DNA of 5,849 nucleotides from the NCBI GenBank assembly GCA_038058095.1, contig JBBUBW010000031.1:1-5849 (forward strand), given 5' to 3'. This document shows positions 1 to 5,637 of this stretch, one piece after another. A program made the position numbers and the translations under genes. A model generated the notes under the pieces. It was not told the origin of the DNA. It did no database searches and was given only the letters and a program-made list of their open reading frames with translations. The DNA comes from VMFW01 sp038058095. Lineage in GTDB: Bacteria; Patescibacteriota; Minisyncoccia; UBA6257; 2-01-FULL-56-20. Each line of letters begins with the position of its first letter. Position 1 is the first letter of the stretch.

Positions 1-63
1 CTACGCCACAGAGGAGGTTTTCGGCGGGTGGTGCGGTTCAGATTTGAATTCACGGATGAGACT

Positions 64-92
64 TTGACAAATAAATAGAAAAATCTTAGAAT
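64..92 (+). promoter_or_regulatory. Sigma70-type promoter for the phosphatase-kinase operon
   Basis: A perfect -35 hexamer TTGACA (64-69) lies 17 bp upstream of a near-perfect -10 hexamer TAGAAT (87-92). This predicts a transcription start near position 99, giving a leader of about 140 nt before the first gene. It is the best promoter match on the plus strand upstream of position 242. The octamer CTTTGACA recurs at 113-120, and TTTGACC occurs at 149-155, but neither has a comparable -10 box. Confidence 0.7.
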
Positions 93-125
93 GTAGGCGT
101 TTTAAGAAGGCTCTTTGACATACGT

Positions 126-183
126 CCCCACGCCTAGCAAAGAATGCATTTGACCAAATATCGCTTCTTTTTTAGGTGTGGGG
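126..183 (+). promoter_or_regulatory. Long hairpin in the 5' leader
   Basis: CCCCACGCCTA (126-136) can pair with TAGGTGTGGGG (173-183), giving an 11-bp stem with one G-U wobble and a 36-nt loop. The wobble would be tolerated in RNA, which hints at an RNA-level role. No T-tract follows the stem, so it is not a simple terminator. The stem ends about 45 nt before the ribosome binding site and does not sequester it. I do not recognise a known riboswitch class here. A protein-binding operator is an alternative reading, because TAGGCGT also occurs at 94-100. Confidence 0.45.
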
Positions 184-226
184 ATAAAAATAAACGAAGT
201 GAAATGATATAACCAGTATTAGAAAG

Positions 227-232
227 AGGAGG
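227..232 (+). promoter_or_regulatory. Strong Shine-Dalgarno site of the phosphatase gene
   Basis: A perfect AGGAGG is followed by a 9-nt spacer to the ATG at 242. It fixes that start codon. It also contrasts with the minus-strand operon, in which none of the genes has a comparable site. Confidence 0.8.
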
Positions 233-241
233 AATAAGGTT

Positions 242-1129
242 ATGGATTTTCAGATGGCGATAGACTTGGCTGACGAGTTTCGCCCCCAGTTATTGACGCT
301 CCTTTTTGAGTTTCTGATGGAATTTACTCCCGTCTACATTGGCACAACCCATTCTCCGAGGGGAGATAAAATCAAAAACGACGGGACGCCAGTGGGGAAT
401 CTCGACGTCCTCGCGGGGAAAAAACTCAAGGCGATTATCCAAAGAAGGTTCCCGGGTGATGTGGTCCTCGCAGAAGAGGATAAGCGAGACCCTCAAGAGA
501 TCGGTAGAATTCTCGCCGATCAGACGTCGCGGATATGGACGGTTGATGGTCTCGATGGGACCGGCAATCGAAGCATGCGCCTGCTTTCCTACGGGGCCGC
601 GGTGGCTCTTCGGCAAGGCGGACAGATACTTTTCGCTTTCATATTCCGGCCAGCCGATGAAATTCTCCGCGGAGACGGGATGTTTTGGGCTGGAGCCGGA
701 ATGGGCGCCTGGATGCGATGTAGAGAACACGGCGAAGATCACCAACTTCGAACTGCGAAGATGGGCGAGCTTGAGAGAATGACTGTGTTGCTCGAAGGCT
801 CCTCAAAAAAGTTTTTTCACGAGCCCATCGTGACGCTTGGACGAGCTATCACAACAAGAGCGAGCGTCTCAAGCTCGGTCGCGGCAACAACTGTTGCCTT
901 AGCAAAGGCGAGCGCCGTTGTGACTGTTGAAAACGCGCCTTGGGATAATTGGCCGATGTGGCTGATGATCCAAGAAGCGGGCGGCGTCGCGACTGACTGG
1001 CGAGGCAATCCGCTCACGCCAGAAAACTGCGGGAATATGGTTGCCGCGGCGAATCCTGAGGATCATGCGATGATTTTAAGGATTCTGAAACAGGGTTTGA
1101 CGACGAAGCTTCTCGCCGAGGGTTCTTAA
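242..1129 (+). CDS. Inositol monophosphatase family phosphatase
   Basis: The 295-residue product has the metal-dependent inositol monophosphatase/CysQ/HisN fold, and its length is normal for the family. Visible in order are K-x-D-G-T-P-V-G-N-L-D at about 45-55, A-E-E-D at 77-80 (E78 as a metal ligand), W-T-V-D-G-L-D-G-T at 99-107 (D102, D105 and T107 as the metal and catalytic core), and A-P-W-D at 232-235 (D235) followed by the E-A-G-G-V-A-T-D signature at 245-252. The usual D-P-I-D-G-T-x-N-F is altered to D-G-L-D-G-T-G-N-R. The active site is complete but divergent. The family dephosphorylates small substrates such as inositol phosphates, PAP, histidinol phosphate or sugar bisphosphates in the cytoplasm, and the sequence does not say which. 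It is probably co-transcribed with the kinase-like gene 25 bp downstream. The start is set by the AGGAGG at 227-232. Its base composition is GC-richer than that of the minus-strand genes. Confidence 0.85.
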   Translation: MDFQMAIDLADEFRPQLLTLLFEFLMEFTPVYIGTTHSPRGDKIKNDGTPVGNLDVLAGKKLKAIIQRRFPGDVVLAEEDKRDPQEIGRILADQTSRIWTVDGLDGTGNRSMRLLSYGAAVALRQGGQILFAFIFRPADEILRGDGMFWAGAGMGAWMRCREHGEDHQLRTAKMGELERMTVLLEGSSKKFFHEPIVTLGRAITTRASVSSSVAATTVALAKASAVVTVENAPWDNWPMWLMIQEAGGVATDWRGNPLTPENCGNMVAAANPEDHAMILRILKQGLTTKLLAEGS

Positions 1130-1141
1130 GAAAAATGCTAG

Positions 1142-1153
1142 AGGAGGGAGGTG
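1142..1153 (+). promoter_or_regulatory. Double Shine-Dalgarno before the kinase-like gene
   Basis: Two overlapping sites are present: AGGAGG (1142-1147), 7 nt before the ATG at 1155, and GGAGGTG (1147-1153), 4 nt before the second, in-frame ATG at 1158. Either ATG could be used, changing the protein by one methionine. Confidence 0.75.
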
Positions 1154-1154
1154 A

Positions 1155-1745
1155 ATGATGGAACTTGAAAAACCAAAAATCGTCGTGTTTTGTGGGAAGC
1201 CACTGTCTGGAAAATCGACTATCGCCAAAGCGGTGGCGGAGCAGATAGGAGCTTATCTCGTCGACATCGACGACAATGTGCGGACACCTTTAGTGGGGAT
1301 GCCACATCCTCACCCGAATAAGTTTGAAGAATTGATGCAGAATGATAGGCTCGAGATGGCGGCAGCTTACGATTTGCTTTTTGCCACCATCCAGACTTAC
1401 ATGGCTCGCCTTAAACGATCGTTGGTTGTGACAGCAACGTTCTCTCGTAAAGCGGGAGGTCAAGATAGGTTGCTGTCGACTTGGGATTCATACAAAGAAA
1501 GCGTGGATTTAAGAGTTCTTTGGTGCAACCCAAGGAATTTTGATGATGCCGAGGTGTTGCGGCGGCTGGCGAGTCGCTCGTTCGGAGTTGGAGGATACAT
1601 AGGCGGAGTAAATTCACTTGAGCGAGTGCGAGAAGTGGAGGCGCGATTCGAACCGATTATGATCCCTCACATCGCTCTCGATACTTCTTCGCCGGAGAAT
1701 GAGCACGCGTGTATCGTCCAAGCACTTGATTACATTCTCAACTGA
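1155..1745 (+). CDS. P-loop kinase-like ATP-binding protein
   Basis: The 196-residue product is a single P-loop NTPase domain of the AAA_33 / small-molecule kinase type. A clear Walker A motif, G-K-P-L-S-G-K-S-T, lies at 14-22. A D-I-D-D-N-V-R segment at 37-43 sits where substrate-binding Asp and Arg residues lie in related kinases. A hydrophobic strand at 89-96 (S-L-V-V-T-A-T-F) is where Walker B is expected. An Arg-rich helix E-V-L-R-R-L-A-S-R at 133-141 resembles a lid that closes on ATP. There is no signal peptide or membrane segment, so it should be cytosolic. It probably phosphorylates a small metabolite or RNA/nucleotide end, but the substrate cannot be read from the sequence. Its position 25 bp after a phosphatase, in the same operon, suggests linked metabolism. 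The two might act on the same phosphorylated compound; that is inference only. Confidence 0.8.
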   Translation: MMELEKPKIVVFCGKPLSGKSTIAKAVAEQIGAYLVDIDDNVRTPLVGMPHPHPNKFEELMQNDRLEMAAAYDLLFATIQTYMARLKRSLVVTATFSRKAGGQDRLLSTWDSYKESVDLRVLWCNPRNFDDAEVLRRLASRSFGVGGYIGGVNSLERVREVEARFEPIMIPHIALDTSSPENEHACIVQALDYILN

Positions 1746-1807
1746 CGTTCGTTTCACTTTGTTACCTTCCGAAACTTTCTTAGGAAAAACTAGGAGGACA
1801 AGACGCG

Positions 1808-1849
1808 AAACCGCTTCCGGCTTTTTAGCTGGCGGCGGTTTTCTTTTTT
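1808..1849 (+). terminator. Rho-independent terminator of the plus-strand operon
   Basis: The stem is AAACCGC (1808-1814) with GCGGTTT (1835-1841), then a 2x2 internal mismatch, then CCGGC (1817-1821) with GCTGG (1828-1832) including one G-U pair. The loop is TTTTTA. A T-rich run (1839-1849) follows on the plus strand. The hairpin overlaps the last codons of the convergent minus-strand gene and encodes its C-terminal T-A-A-S. In the minus direction it has no T-tract, so it probably works only for the plus-strand operon. No clear terminator for the minus operon is visible. Confidence 0.75.
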
Positions 1850-2574
1850 AAATAATTTTCAACGAAATGATATCGATCGGCAGTCCCGATGTCTTTACGG
1901 AACTCCCCTTCTTGGAGTTTGTAGACGTAATAGTTTAAGCCCTTACTTAAAAGATCCGGTACAAGATTGTGATCAATTTCGTAATACTTATTTTCTGGGA
2001 TATATTCCAGAATTTTTTTTGAAAAAATGTACGGCGCTGACGTGCCGTAGAAATCTTTTGACGGCAACTTTTTATGGGGCTTAATCATAAATTCCTTGAT
2101 TTCGTTTTTTTCGCCAACGATGGCGAGATCGGAATCTTCGGGGTGATCGGTAATTCTCGCGGTGGTTAGGCCAATGGGATTTTCTAGTGAAAAATAAAAT
2201 TCGGCAATGCGCTTATAGTTTATTTGGTAAAAAGTATCGGCGTAGATAACAAAAAAATTCTCATTGAACTGACTCTCAAAGTCTTTGATGCCGCCGGCAG
2301 TACCTAAAATTTCAGGAGTCTCTAAAAAGTACCGGATTTTAACGCCCCACTTTGAGCCGTCACCAAAATATTCGGTAATTTTTTCGTGGAGGTAGTGAAG
2401 GTTAATAAAAAATTCATTGACGCCACATTTTTTGAATTGTTCAATATGCCACTCTAAAAGCGGCTTCCCAACTAAAAGGACCATAACCTTCGGGATTTCT
2501 CCTTTGGTGATATCACGGAGACGAGTGCCGAGACCGGCGGATAACATGATGGCTTGGCTGATTTTATTTTCCAT
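1825..2574 (-). CDS. Sugar-1-phosphate nucleotidyltransferase B (HddC-like)
   Basis: The 249-residue product has the GT-A-like nucleotidyltransferase fold and should join a sugar-1-phosphate to an NTP, releasing pyrophosphate. The N-terminal S-A-G-L-G-T-R-L-R (12-20) and the P-K-V-M segment (28-31, K29) form the nucleotide-binding loop. Y-A-D at 110-112 (D112) and D-I-G-T-A-D-R-Y at 228-235 (D228) supply the two metal-binding Asp. The ATG overlaps the end of the upstream gmhB-like gene by 11 nt, which suggests translational coupling, and no Shine-Dalgarno is visible. It is clearly paralogous to nucleotidyltransferase A, sharing an N-L-H-Y-x-x-E-K-I-T-x-Y-F-G-D-G-S block (58-74 here). In the heptose pathway it could be the HddC step, giving GDP-heptose, or it could activate another sugar. 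The nucleotide and sugar specificity are not readable by eye. Confidence 0.82.
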   Translation of the reverse strand: MENKISQAIMLSAGLGTRLRDITKGEIPKVMVLLVGKPLLEWHIEQFKKCGVNEFFINLHYLHEKITEYFGDGSKWGVKIRYFLETPEILGTAGGIKDFESQFNENFFVIYADTFYQINYKRIAEFYFSLENPIGLTTARITDHPEDSDLAIVGEKNEIKEFMIKPHKKLPSKDFYGTSAPYIFSKKILEYIPENKYYEIDHNLVPDLLSKGLNYYVYKLQEGEFRKDIGTADRYHFVENYLKKKTAAS

Positions 2575-3121
2575 GTTTTTTAATAATTTTTACGGCTTCG
2601 AAAAGATTTTTAACAACGAAGTCGGGTTTTATATCGTAATAGTTATCTTTGCCGGCGTAACTGGTTTTAACAAGAATGGTCTTAAGGCCGGCTTTTTGGC
2701 CAGCTTTGATGTCCCATTTTAAGGTATCCCCGATAAGAAAACTATTTTTAATATTAATTTTGAAATCTTTAACGGCTTTTCGGATCATGCCAATATCGGG
2801 TTTGCGACAGCGGCATTTCACTCGGTACTTTTTGAGGTTTGCGTTTGGGTGATGGGGACAGTAGTAAACGGCATCGATTTTCGCCCCCTTTTTTGCCAAA
2901 CGGTTAATCAAGACCGCGTGAATGTGATCCACTTCTTTTTCGGTCAGCCAACCGCGGGCAATGACGGGTTGATTGGTAATGATGATAGCTAAATATCCAA
3001 GCTGGTTTATTTTTTTGATAGCCTCGGCGGCGCGCGGTAAAATTTTCAGCTGTTTTAAGTCGCGCAGAATATCAACTTCTTTATTGATAGTTCCGTCGCG
3101 ATCAAGAAAAACGGCTTTCAT
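2564..3121 (-). CDS. gmhB: D-glycero-D-manno-heptose-1,7-bisphosphate 7-phosphatase
   Basis: The 185-residue HAD-superfamily phosphatase is expected to remove the 7-phosphate from heptose-1,7-bisphosphate, giving heptose-1-phosphate. It has the HAD motif I D-R-D-G-T (7-11; D7 nucleophile, D9 acid/base), motif II I-T-N (48-50), K107 and motif IV G-D-T-L-K-W-D (131-137). The Cys/His zinc site typical of GmhB is intact: C-P-H at 88-90, then C-R-C-R-K-P at 103-108. Length matches the family. I chose the ATG at 3121 because it begins directly with M-K-A-V-F-L-D-R-D-G and shares one base with the stop of the upstream gene (TAATG). An in-frame ATG at 3154 would add 11 residues with no family match inside the neighbouring gene. 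No Shine-Dalgarno is visible, so translation probably depends on coupling. Histidinol phosphatase is a related alternative, but the gmhA and hddA neighbours favour heptose. Confidence 0.87.
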   Translation of the reverse strand: MKAVFLDRDGTINKEVDILRDLKQLKILPRAAEAIKKINQLGYLAIIITNQPVIARGWLTEKEVDHIHAVLINRLAKKGAKIDAVYYCPHHPNANLKKYRVKCRCRKPDIGMIRKAVKDFKINIKNSFLIGDTLKWDIKAGQKAGLKTILVKTSYAGKDNYYDIKPDFVVKNLFEAVKIIKKHGK

Positions 3122-3891
3122 TAGAAATTGTTTTTTGTTTGGTCGGCGTACCAATTCCTGGCGAATTCGTAGCGATCAGGTGAGCCAATATCCAAAATTT
3201 CGGTGGGAGATGGGAAGCCATAAAGATTGGCTTGGGTTTTAAAAAGTGAGGGGATTATTTCCATGTCCAGACTCTTGGGCTTATTAGGAGGAATAAAATC
3301 CAGAATTTTTTTCGATAAGATATAAAGCCCAGCATTAGTGAAAAGCTGATTGGTGAGTTCATAAATTTTATGAGGTCGGAAGTGCCACTTAAGAATTCTA
3401 GATGTCACTGGATCTATTTCGGCCAAATCCTGGTTTTGGGGGTGATCTGATCTTTTGAGGATGGCGGTTAAAAGAGTGTTATTGTTTTCGTGAAACTTAA
3501 GAATGGGACGAAAGTCAACGAAATGAACCATGTCTCCATAGAGAAGCAAAAACGTATCGGTTAAACTGGAGGATGCTTTTTTGATAGCGCCGGCGGTATT
3601 TAATAAGCGATCGGTTTCGTCGCTATAAGAAATTTTTACCCCGAGGCGGCTTCCGTCGCCGAAGTAAGAGGTAATTTTCTCGGGCATATAGTGGAGATTA
3701 ACGATAAAATCGGTAAAACCCTGATTTTTAAGAAGTAGTAAAGTGTGTTCCAGAAGAGGTTTGCCATTTTTGATCGGCATCATAACTTTGGGTAAAAGGC
3801 CGTTAGTAACGGAGTTAAGGCGGGTGCCTAAACCAGCGGCAAGAATCATAACTCTATATTTTGAGTAGTTGCCTTCGGGGCCTGAGTTCAT
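3121..3891 (-). CDS. Sugar-1-phosphate nucleotidyltransferase A (HddC-like)
   Basis: The 256-residue product is a second nucleotidyltransferase of the same fold as gene B. The signature A-A-G-L-G-T-R-L lies at 18-25, P-K-V-M-M-P at 34-39 (K35), the metal-binding Asp in Y-G-D at 118-120 (D120) and D-I-G-S-P-D-R-Y at 234-241 (D234). N-T-A-G-A-I-K at 98-104 matches the substrate-loop region. It is the better candidate for the GDP-heptose-forming step by position, since it lies between gmhA and gmhB, but specificity is inferred. The start at 3891 comes one base after the stop of gmhA (TAA-A-ATG). An internal Met at position 15, just before the signature, is a possible alternative. Only a weak AAGAAG precedes the start. 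The gene's own stop overlaps the gmhB start by one base. Confidence 0.83.
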   Translation of the reverse strand: MNSGPEGNYSKYRVMILAAGLGTRLNSVTNGLLPKVMMPIKNGKPLLEHTLLLLKNQGFTDFIVNLHYMPEKITSYFGDGSRLGVKISYSDETDRLLNTAGAIKKASSSLTDTFLLLYGDMVHFVDFRPILKFHENNNTLLTAILKRSDHPQNQDLAEIDPVTSRILKWHFRPHKIYELTNQLFTNAGLYILSKKILDFIPPNKPKSLDMEIIPSLFKTQANLYGFPSPTEILDIGSPDRYEFARNWYADQTKNNF

Positions 3892-3892
3892 T

Positions 3893-4495
3893 TTAAGCTT
3901 CTTGTTTGATGATATGATCGAAATAATCTTTAAAGTACCTGATTATCATGTGTAGAATAACACCGTGAACACTCTCCACGAGGAAATAATCCCCTTTTTC
4001 GGCGGGCACAAAAATTTTTGCGTCGGCGAGTTGGTTTAATTTATTCGATACATCAAATCCAGAAATACCAATCACGGAGACTTTGTGCTGTTTCGCAAGC
4101 TCGACCGCATTAATAACATTTTTAGAATTACCTGAACTCGAGATGGCAATGACAACATCTGATTCTTGAATGTAATTTTTAAGTGGACCAGCAAAAATCA
4201 TGTCATACCCGATGTCATTCGCCCACGCGGTAATCTCGGATTCTGTGGCTGGCAAGCGAATAGCTTGAAAACGACGACTGCGTTTATTAAGGTTGCTATC
4301 AAAGACGGTTTTATTGAAGTCGCAGACCCAGTGGGTTGCCATAGCCATCGAACCGCCATTTCCGAAAATATAGATGCGGCCATCGCGCTCATAGACGGCT
4401 TCTAAAATATTTAGCGCTTTGGCAATTTCTTCGTCTGGAAGGTTTTTAAGAGAGAGTTCGATTTGCTCGCTAAAATTTTTAATGAATTCTTTCAT
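3893..4495 (-). CDS. gmhA: SIS-domain phosphoheptose isomerase (GmhA-like)
   Basis: The 200-residue cytosolic SIS-domain protein is predicted to convert sedoheptulose-7-phosphate to D-glycero-D-manno-heptose-7-phosphate. G-N-G-G-S (45-49) and S-S-S-G-N-S-K-N (119-126) are the sugar-phosphate-binding Ser loops. T-H-W-V-C-D (54-59) holds H55 and D59, and E-S-V-H-G-V-I-L-H (174-182) supplies the C-terminal catalytic His region (H182). Where E. coli GmhA has its catalytic Glu (E65, four residues after the conserved His), this protein has D59. Related SIS isomerases in sugar clusters also carry Asp there, as far as I recall, so it is not necessarily inactive. The start codon lies exactly at the edge of an inverted-repeat element (4495-4598), and no Shine-Dalgarno is visible. 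The gene is followed after one base by nucleotidyltransferase A. Its N-terminus M-K-E-F-I-K-N-F fits the family. Confidence 0.85.
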   Translation of the reverse strand: MKEFIKNFSEQIELSLKNLPDEEIAKALNILEAVYERDGRIYIFGNGGSMAMATHWVCDFNKTVFDSNLNKRSRRFQAIRLPATESEITAWANDIGYDMIFAGPLKNYIQESDVVIAISSSGNSKNVINAVELAKQHKVSVIGISGFDVSNKLNQLADAKIFVPAEKGDYFLVESVHGVILHMIIRYFKDYFDHIIKQEA

Positions 4496-4598
4496 CCCGT
4501 TAGAAAATTAAAATCCGCGCTTTGCGACCACAAAGTGATTATTCCTCAAATTGATTTTCCGATGTTGGCACATAGTGATTATTAATTTTCTAACGGGA
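4495..4598. mobile_element. MITE-like 104-bp inverted-repeat element between hddA and gmhA
   Basis: The perfect 17-bp terminal inverted repeats are TCCCGTTAGAAAATTAA (4495-4511) and its exact reverse complement (4582-4598). Pairing extends one more base into the flanks (4494 and 4599). The 4-bp direct repeat TTCA flanks both ends (4491-4494 and 4599-4602), as expected for a target-site duplication. The interior is 70 bp, too short for a transposase, and contains a 15-bp imperfect direct repeat. It fills nearly all of the only sizeable gap in an otherwise tightly packed operon. I recall CCCGTTAGAAA/TTTCTAACGGG repeats as frequent in CPR genomes, but could not check this. A regulatory hairpin without mobility is the main alternative. 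A 4-bp flanking match alone could be chance. Confidence 0.65.
4529..4583. repeat. Imperfect 15-bp direct repeat inside the element
   Basis: CACAAAGTGATTATT (4529-4543) and CACATAGTGATTATT (4569-4583) differ at one base and lie 40 bp apart. The second copy runs into the right inverted-repeat arm by two bases. Such subterminal direct repeats can be transposase-binding sites, but that is inference. Confidence 0.6.
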
Positions 4599-4609
4599 TT
4601 CATTTTTAT

Positions 4610-5629
4610 TTAAGAAAAAGCTTGAAGATGGTCGGCATTATATAAAATTTCTGTCCCGCTTTGAACAAATTTAACCGGAATTTCCCTAAGCTCATTGAGA
4701 TTTTTTTTGGCTGCTACTTTTTTAACAGATTCACGAACGATGTCTTTTTTGTCGATTGGACAGATAAATAACACACAGCCACCGCCGCCGGCGCCTAAAA
4801 TCTTACCACCATAAGCACCAGAAGAAATGCCGGCGTTATAAAGATCGTCAATTGTGGAATTGGAAACATTGGAAGCCAAGCTTTTCTTCTTCAACCAACC
4901 TTGGTGAAGCATAGCTCCCAACCCATTTATGTCTCCTTTCATAACTTTTTCATTGAATTCAGGAACGGAATCGGCCATTTCGGAGAGAGTTTGAAATTTT
5001 GAATCAATATTGGCTTTTTGTTCGGTCAAAACCGAAGAAGCGGCACGAGTGATACCGGTGTAGAAAAGAAGCAAACTATCTTGAAGTAAGAGACGTTTTT
5101 TGTAGTCGATTAGAACCGGAGAGACATCAACGGATTCGTTAGGATTAAATTGAATGATATTAAAGCCACCGAAAGAAGCGGCATATTGGTCTTGTTTACC
5201 AATAGGTTCGCCGACTAAATGAATTTCGAGATGACTGGCGGCTTCGGCGGCTTCGCGGGCATCAATTTTTTTACCCAAGAAAGCGTTTAAAGCTTTCATG
5301 AGGGCAACGGAAAAACTTGAAGAAGAACCAAGCCCGGTTTTGGAGGGCATAGTAGCAAAAGAAGATATCTCAATCCCCTTTTCAATACCTAAGTTATTGA
5401 GGGCGGCCTTGAGCCGGGTGTGCTTGAGTTCGTTGGGATGATCAACTATCTCCGTAATGGAATATCGCGCGGTAACCTTATCGATCATCGGGGTACGATT
5501 AATCACCACGTAGACAAACTTATCGATAGCGGTCGAAATCACCCGCCCTGGGCGACGGTGATAAAAATCGGGGAGGTCTGTGCCTCCTCCTACAAAACTG
5601 ATTCTAAGCGGAGCGCGAACAACTATCAT
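4610..5629 (-). CDS. hddA: GHMP kinase, D-glycero-D-manno-heptose-7-phosphate kinase (HddA-like)
   Basis: The 339-residue GHMP-superfamily kinase is predicted to phosphorylate heptose-7-phosphate at C1 with ATP, giving heptose-1,7-bisphosphate. The N-terminus A-P-L-R-I-S-F-V-G-G-G-T-D-L (6-19) is the HddA-type substrate motif. P-S-K-T-G-L-G-S-S-S-S-F (95-106) is the ATP-binding loop, G-K-Q-D-Q-Y (144-149) holds the likely catalytic Asp (D147), and G-A-Y-G-G-K-I-L-G-A-G-G-G-G (271-284) is GHMP motif 3. Length fits the family. It is the first gene of the minus-strand operon. The start at 5629 begins directly with the family N-terminus, M-I-V-V-R-A-P. No Shine-Dalgarno is visible, and a promoter -10 box ends only 8 bp upstream of the ATG, so translation may be leaderless. 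Related alternatives are fucokinase- or galactokinase-like enzymes, but the gmhA and gmhB neighbours support the heptose assignment. Confidence 0.87.
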   Translation of the reverse strand: MIVVRAPLRISFVGGGTDLPDFYHRRPGRVISTAIDKFVYVVINRTPMIDKVTARYSITEIVDHPNELKHTRLKAALNNLGIEKGIEISSFATMPSKTGLGSSSSFSVALMKALNAFLGKKIDAREAAEAASHLEIHLVGEPIGKQDQYAASFGGFNIIQFNPNESVDVSPVLIDYKKRLLLQDSLLLFYTGITRAASSVLTEQKANIDSKFQTLSEMADSVPEFNEKVMKGDINGLGAMLHQGWLKKKSLASNVSNSTIDDLYNAGISSGAYGGKILGAGGGGCVLFICPIDKKDIVRESVKKVAAKKNLNELREIPVKFVQSGTEILYNADHLQAFS

Positions 5630-5637
5630 TTAAAATC

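Noticed and set aside
1..78. Open frames running in from the left edge (stops at 65-67 and 76-78), possibly the tail of an upstream gene.
   Set aside because: All three frames are open for at least 40 bases and none gives a recognisable C-terminus. The stretch overlaps the promoter region, so no coding call can be supported.
115..145. Second TTGACA at 115-120 as an alternative promoter for the plus-strand operon.
   Set aside because: The best -10 candidate, AAGAAT (140-145), requires a 19-bp spacer and matches only four of six bases. It is much weaker than the promoter at 64-92.
290..1017. Overlapping frames of 66-151 codons on both strands within the phosphatase gene.
   Set aside because: They lie entirely within a gene with intact family motifs and lack ribosome binding sites and recognisable domains. 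They are shadows of the real frame.
3119..3154. Upstream ATG at 3154 for the gmhB-like gene.
   Set aside because: It would add 11 residues without family similarity and overlap the upstream gene by 34 bases. The ATG at 3121 starts right at the HAD motif and overlaps the preceding stop by one base.
3800..3812. Palindrome CCGTTAGTAACGG, similar to the arm of the element at 4495-4598.
   Set aside because: It lies inside the conserved nucleotide-binding region of nucleotidyltransferase A, lacks the AAAATTAA part of the arm and has no spacer. It is likely chance.
4512..4581. Outward promoter inside the 104-bp element driving gmhA.
   Set aside because: The best minus-strand candidates (for example TTGTGG with TAATTT, 17-bp spacer) match only about half of each hexamer, which is not enough to call.
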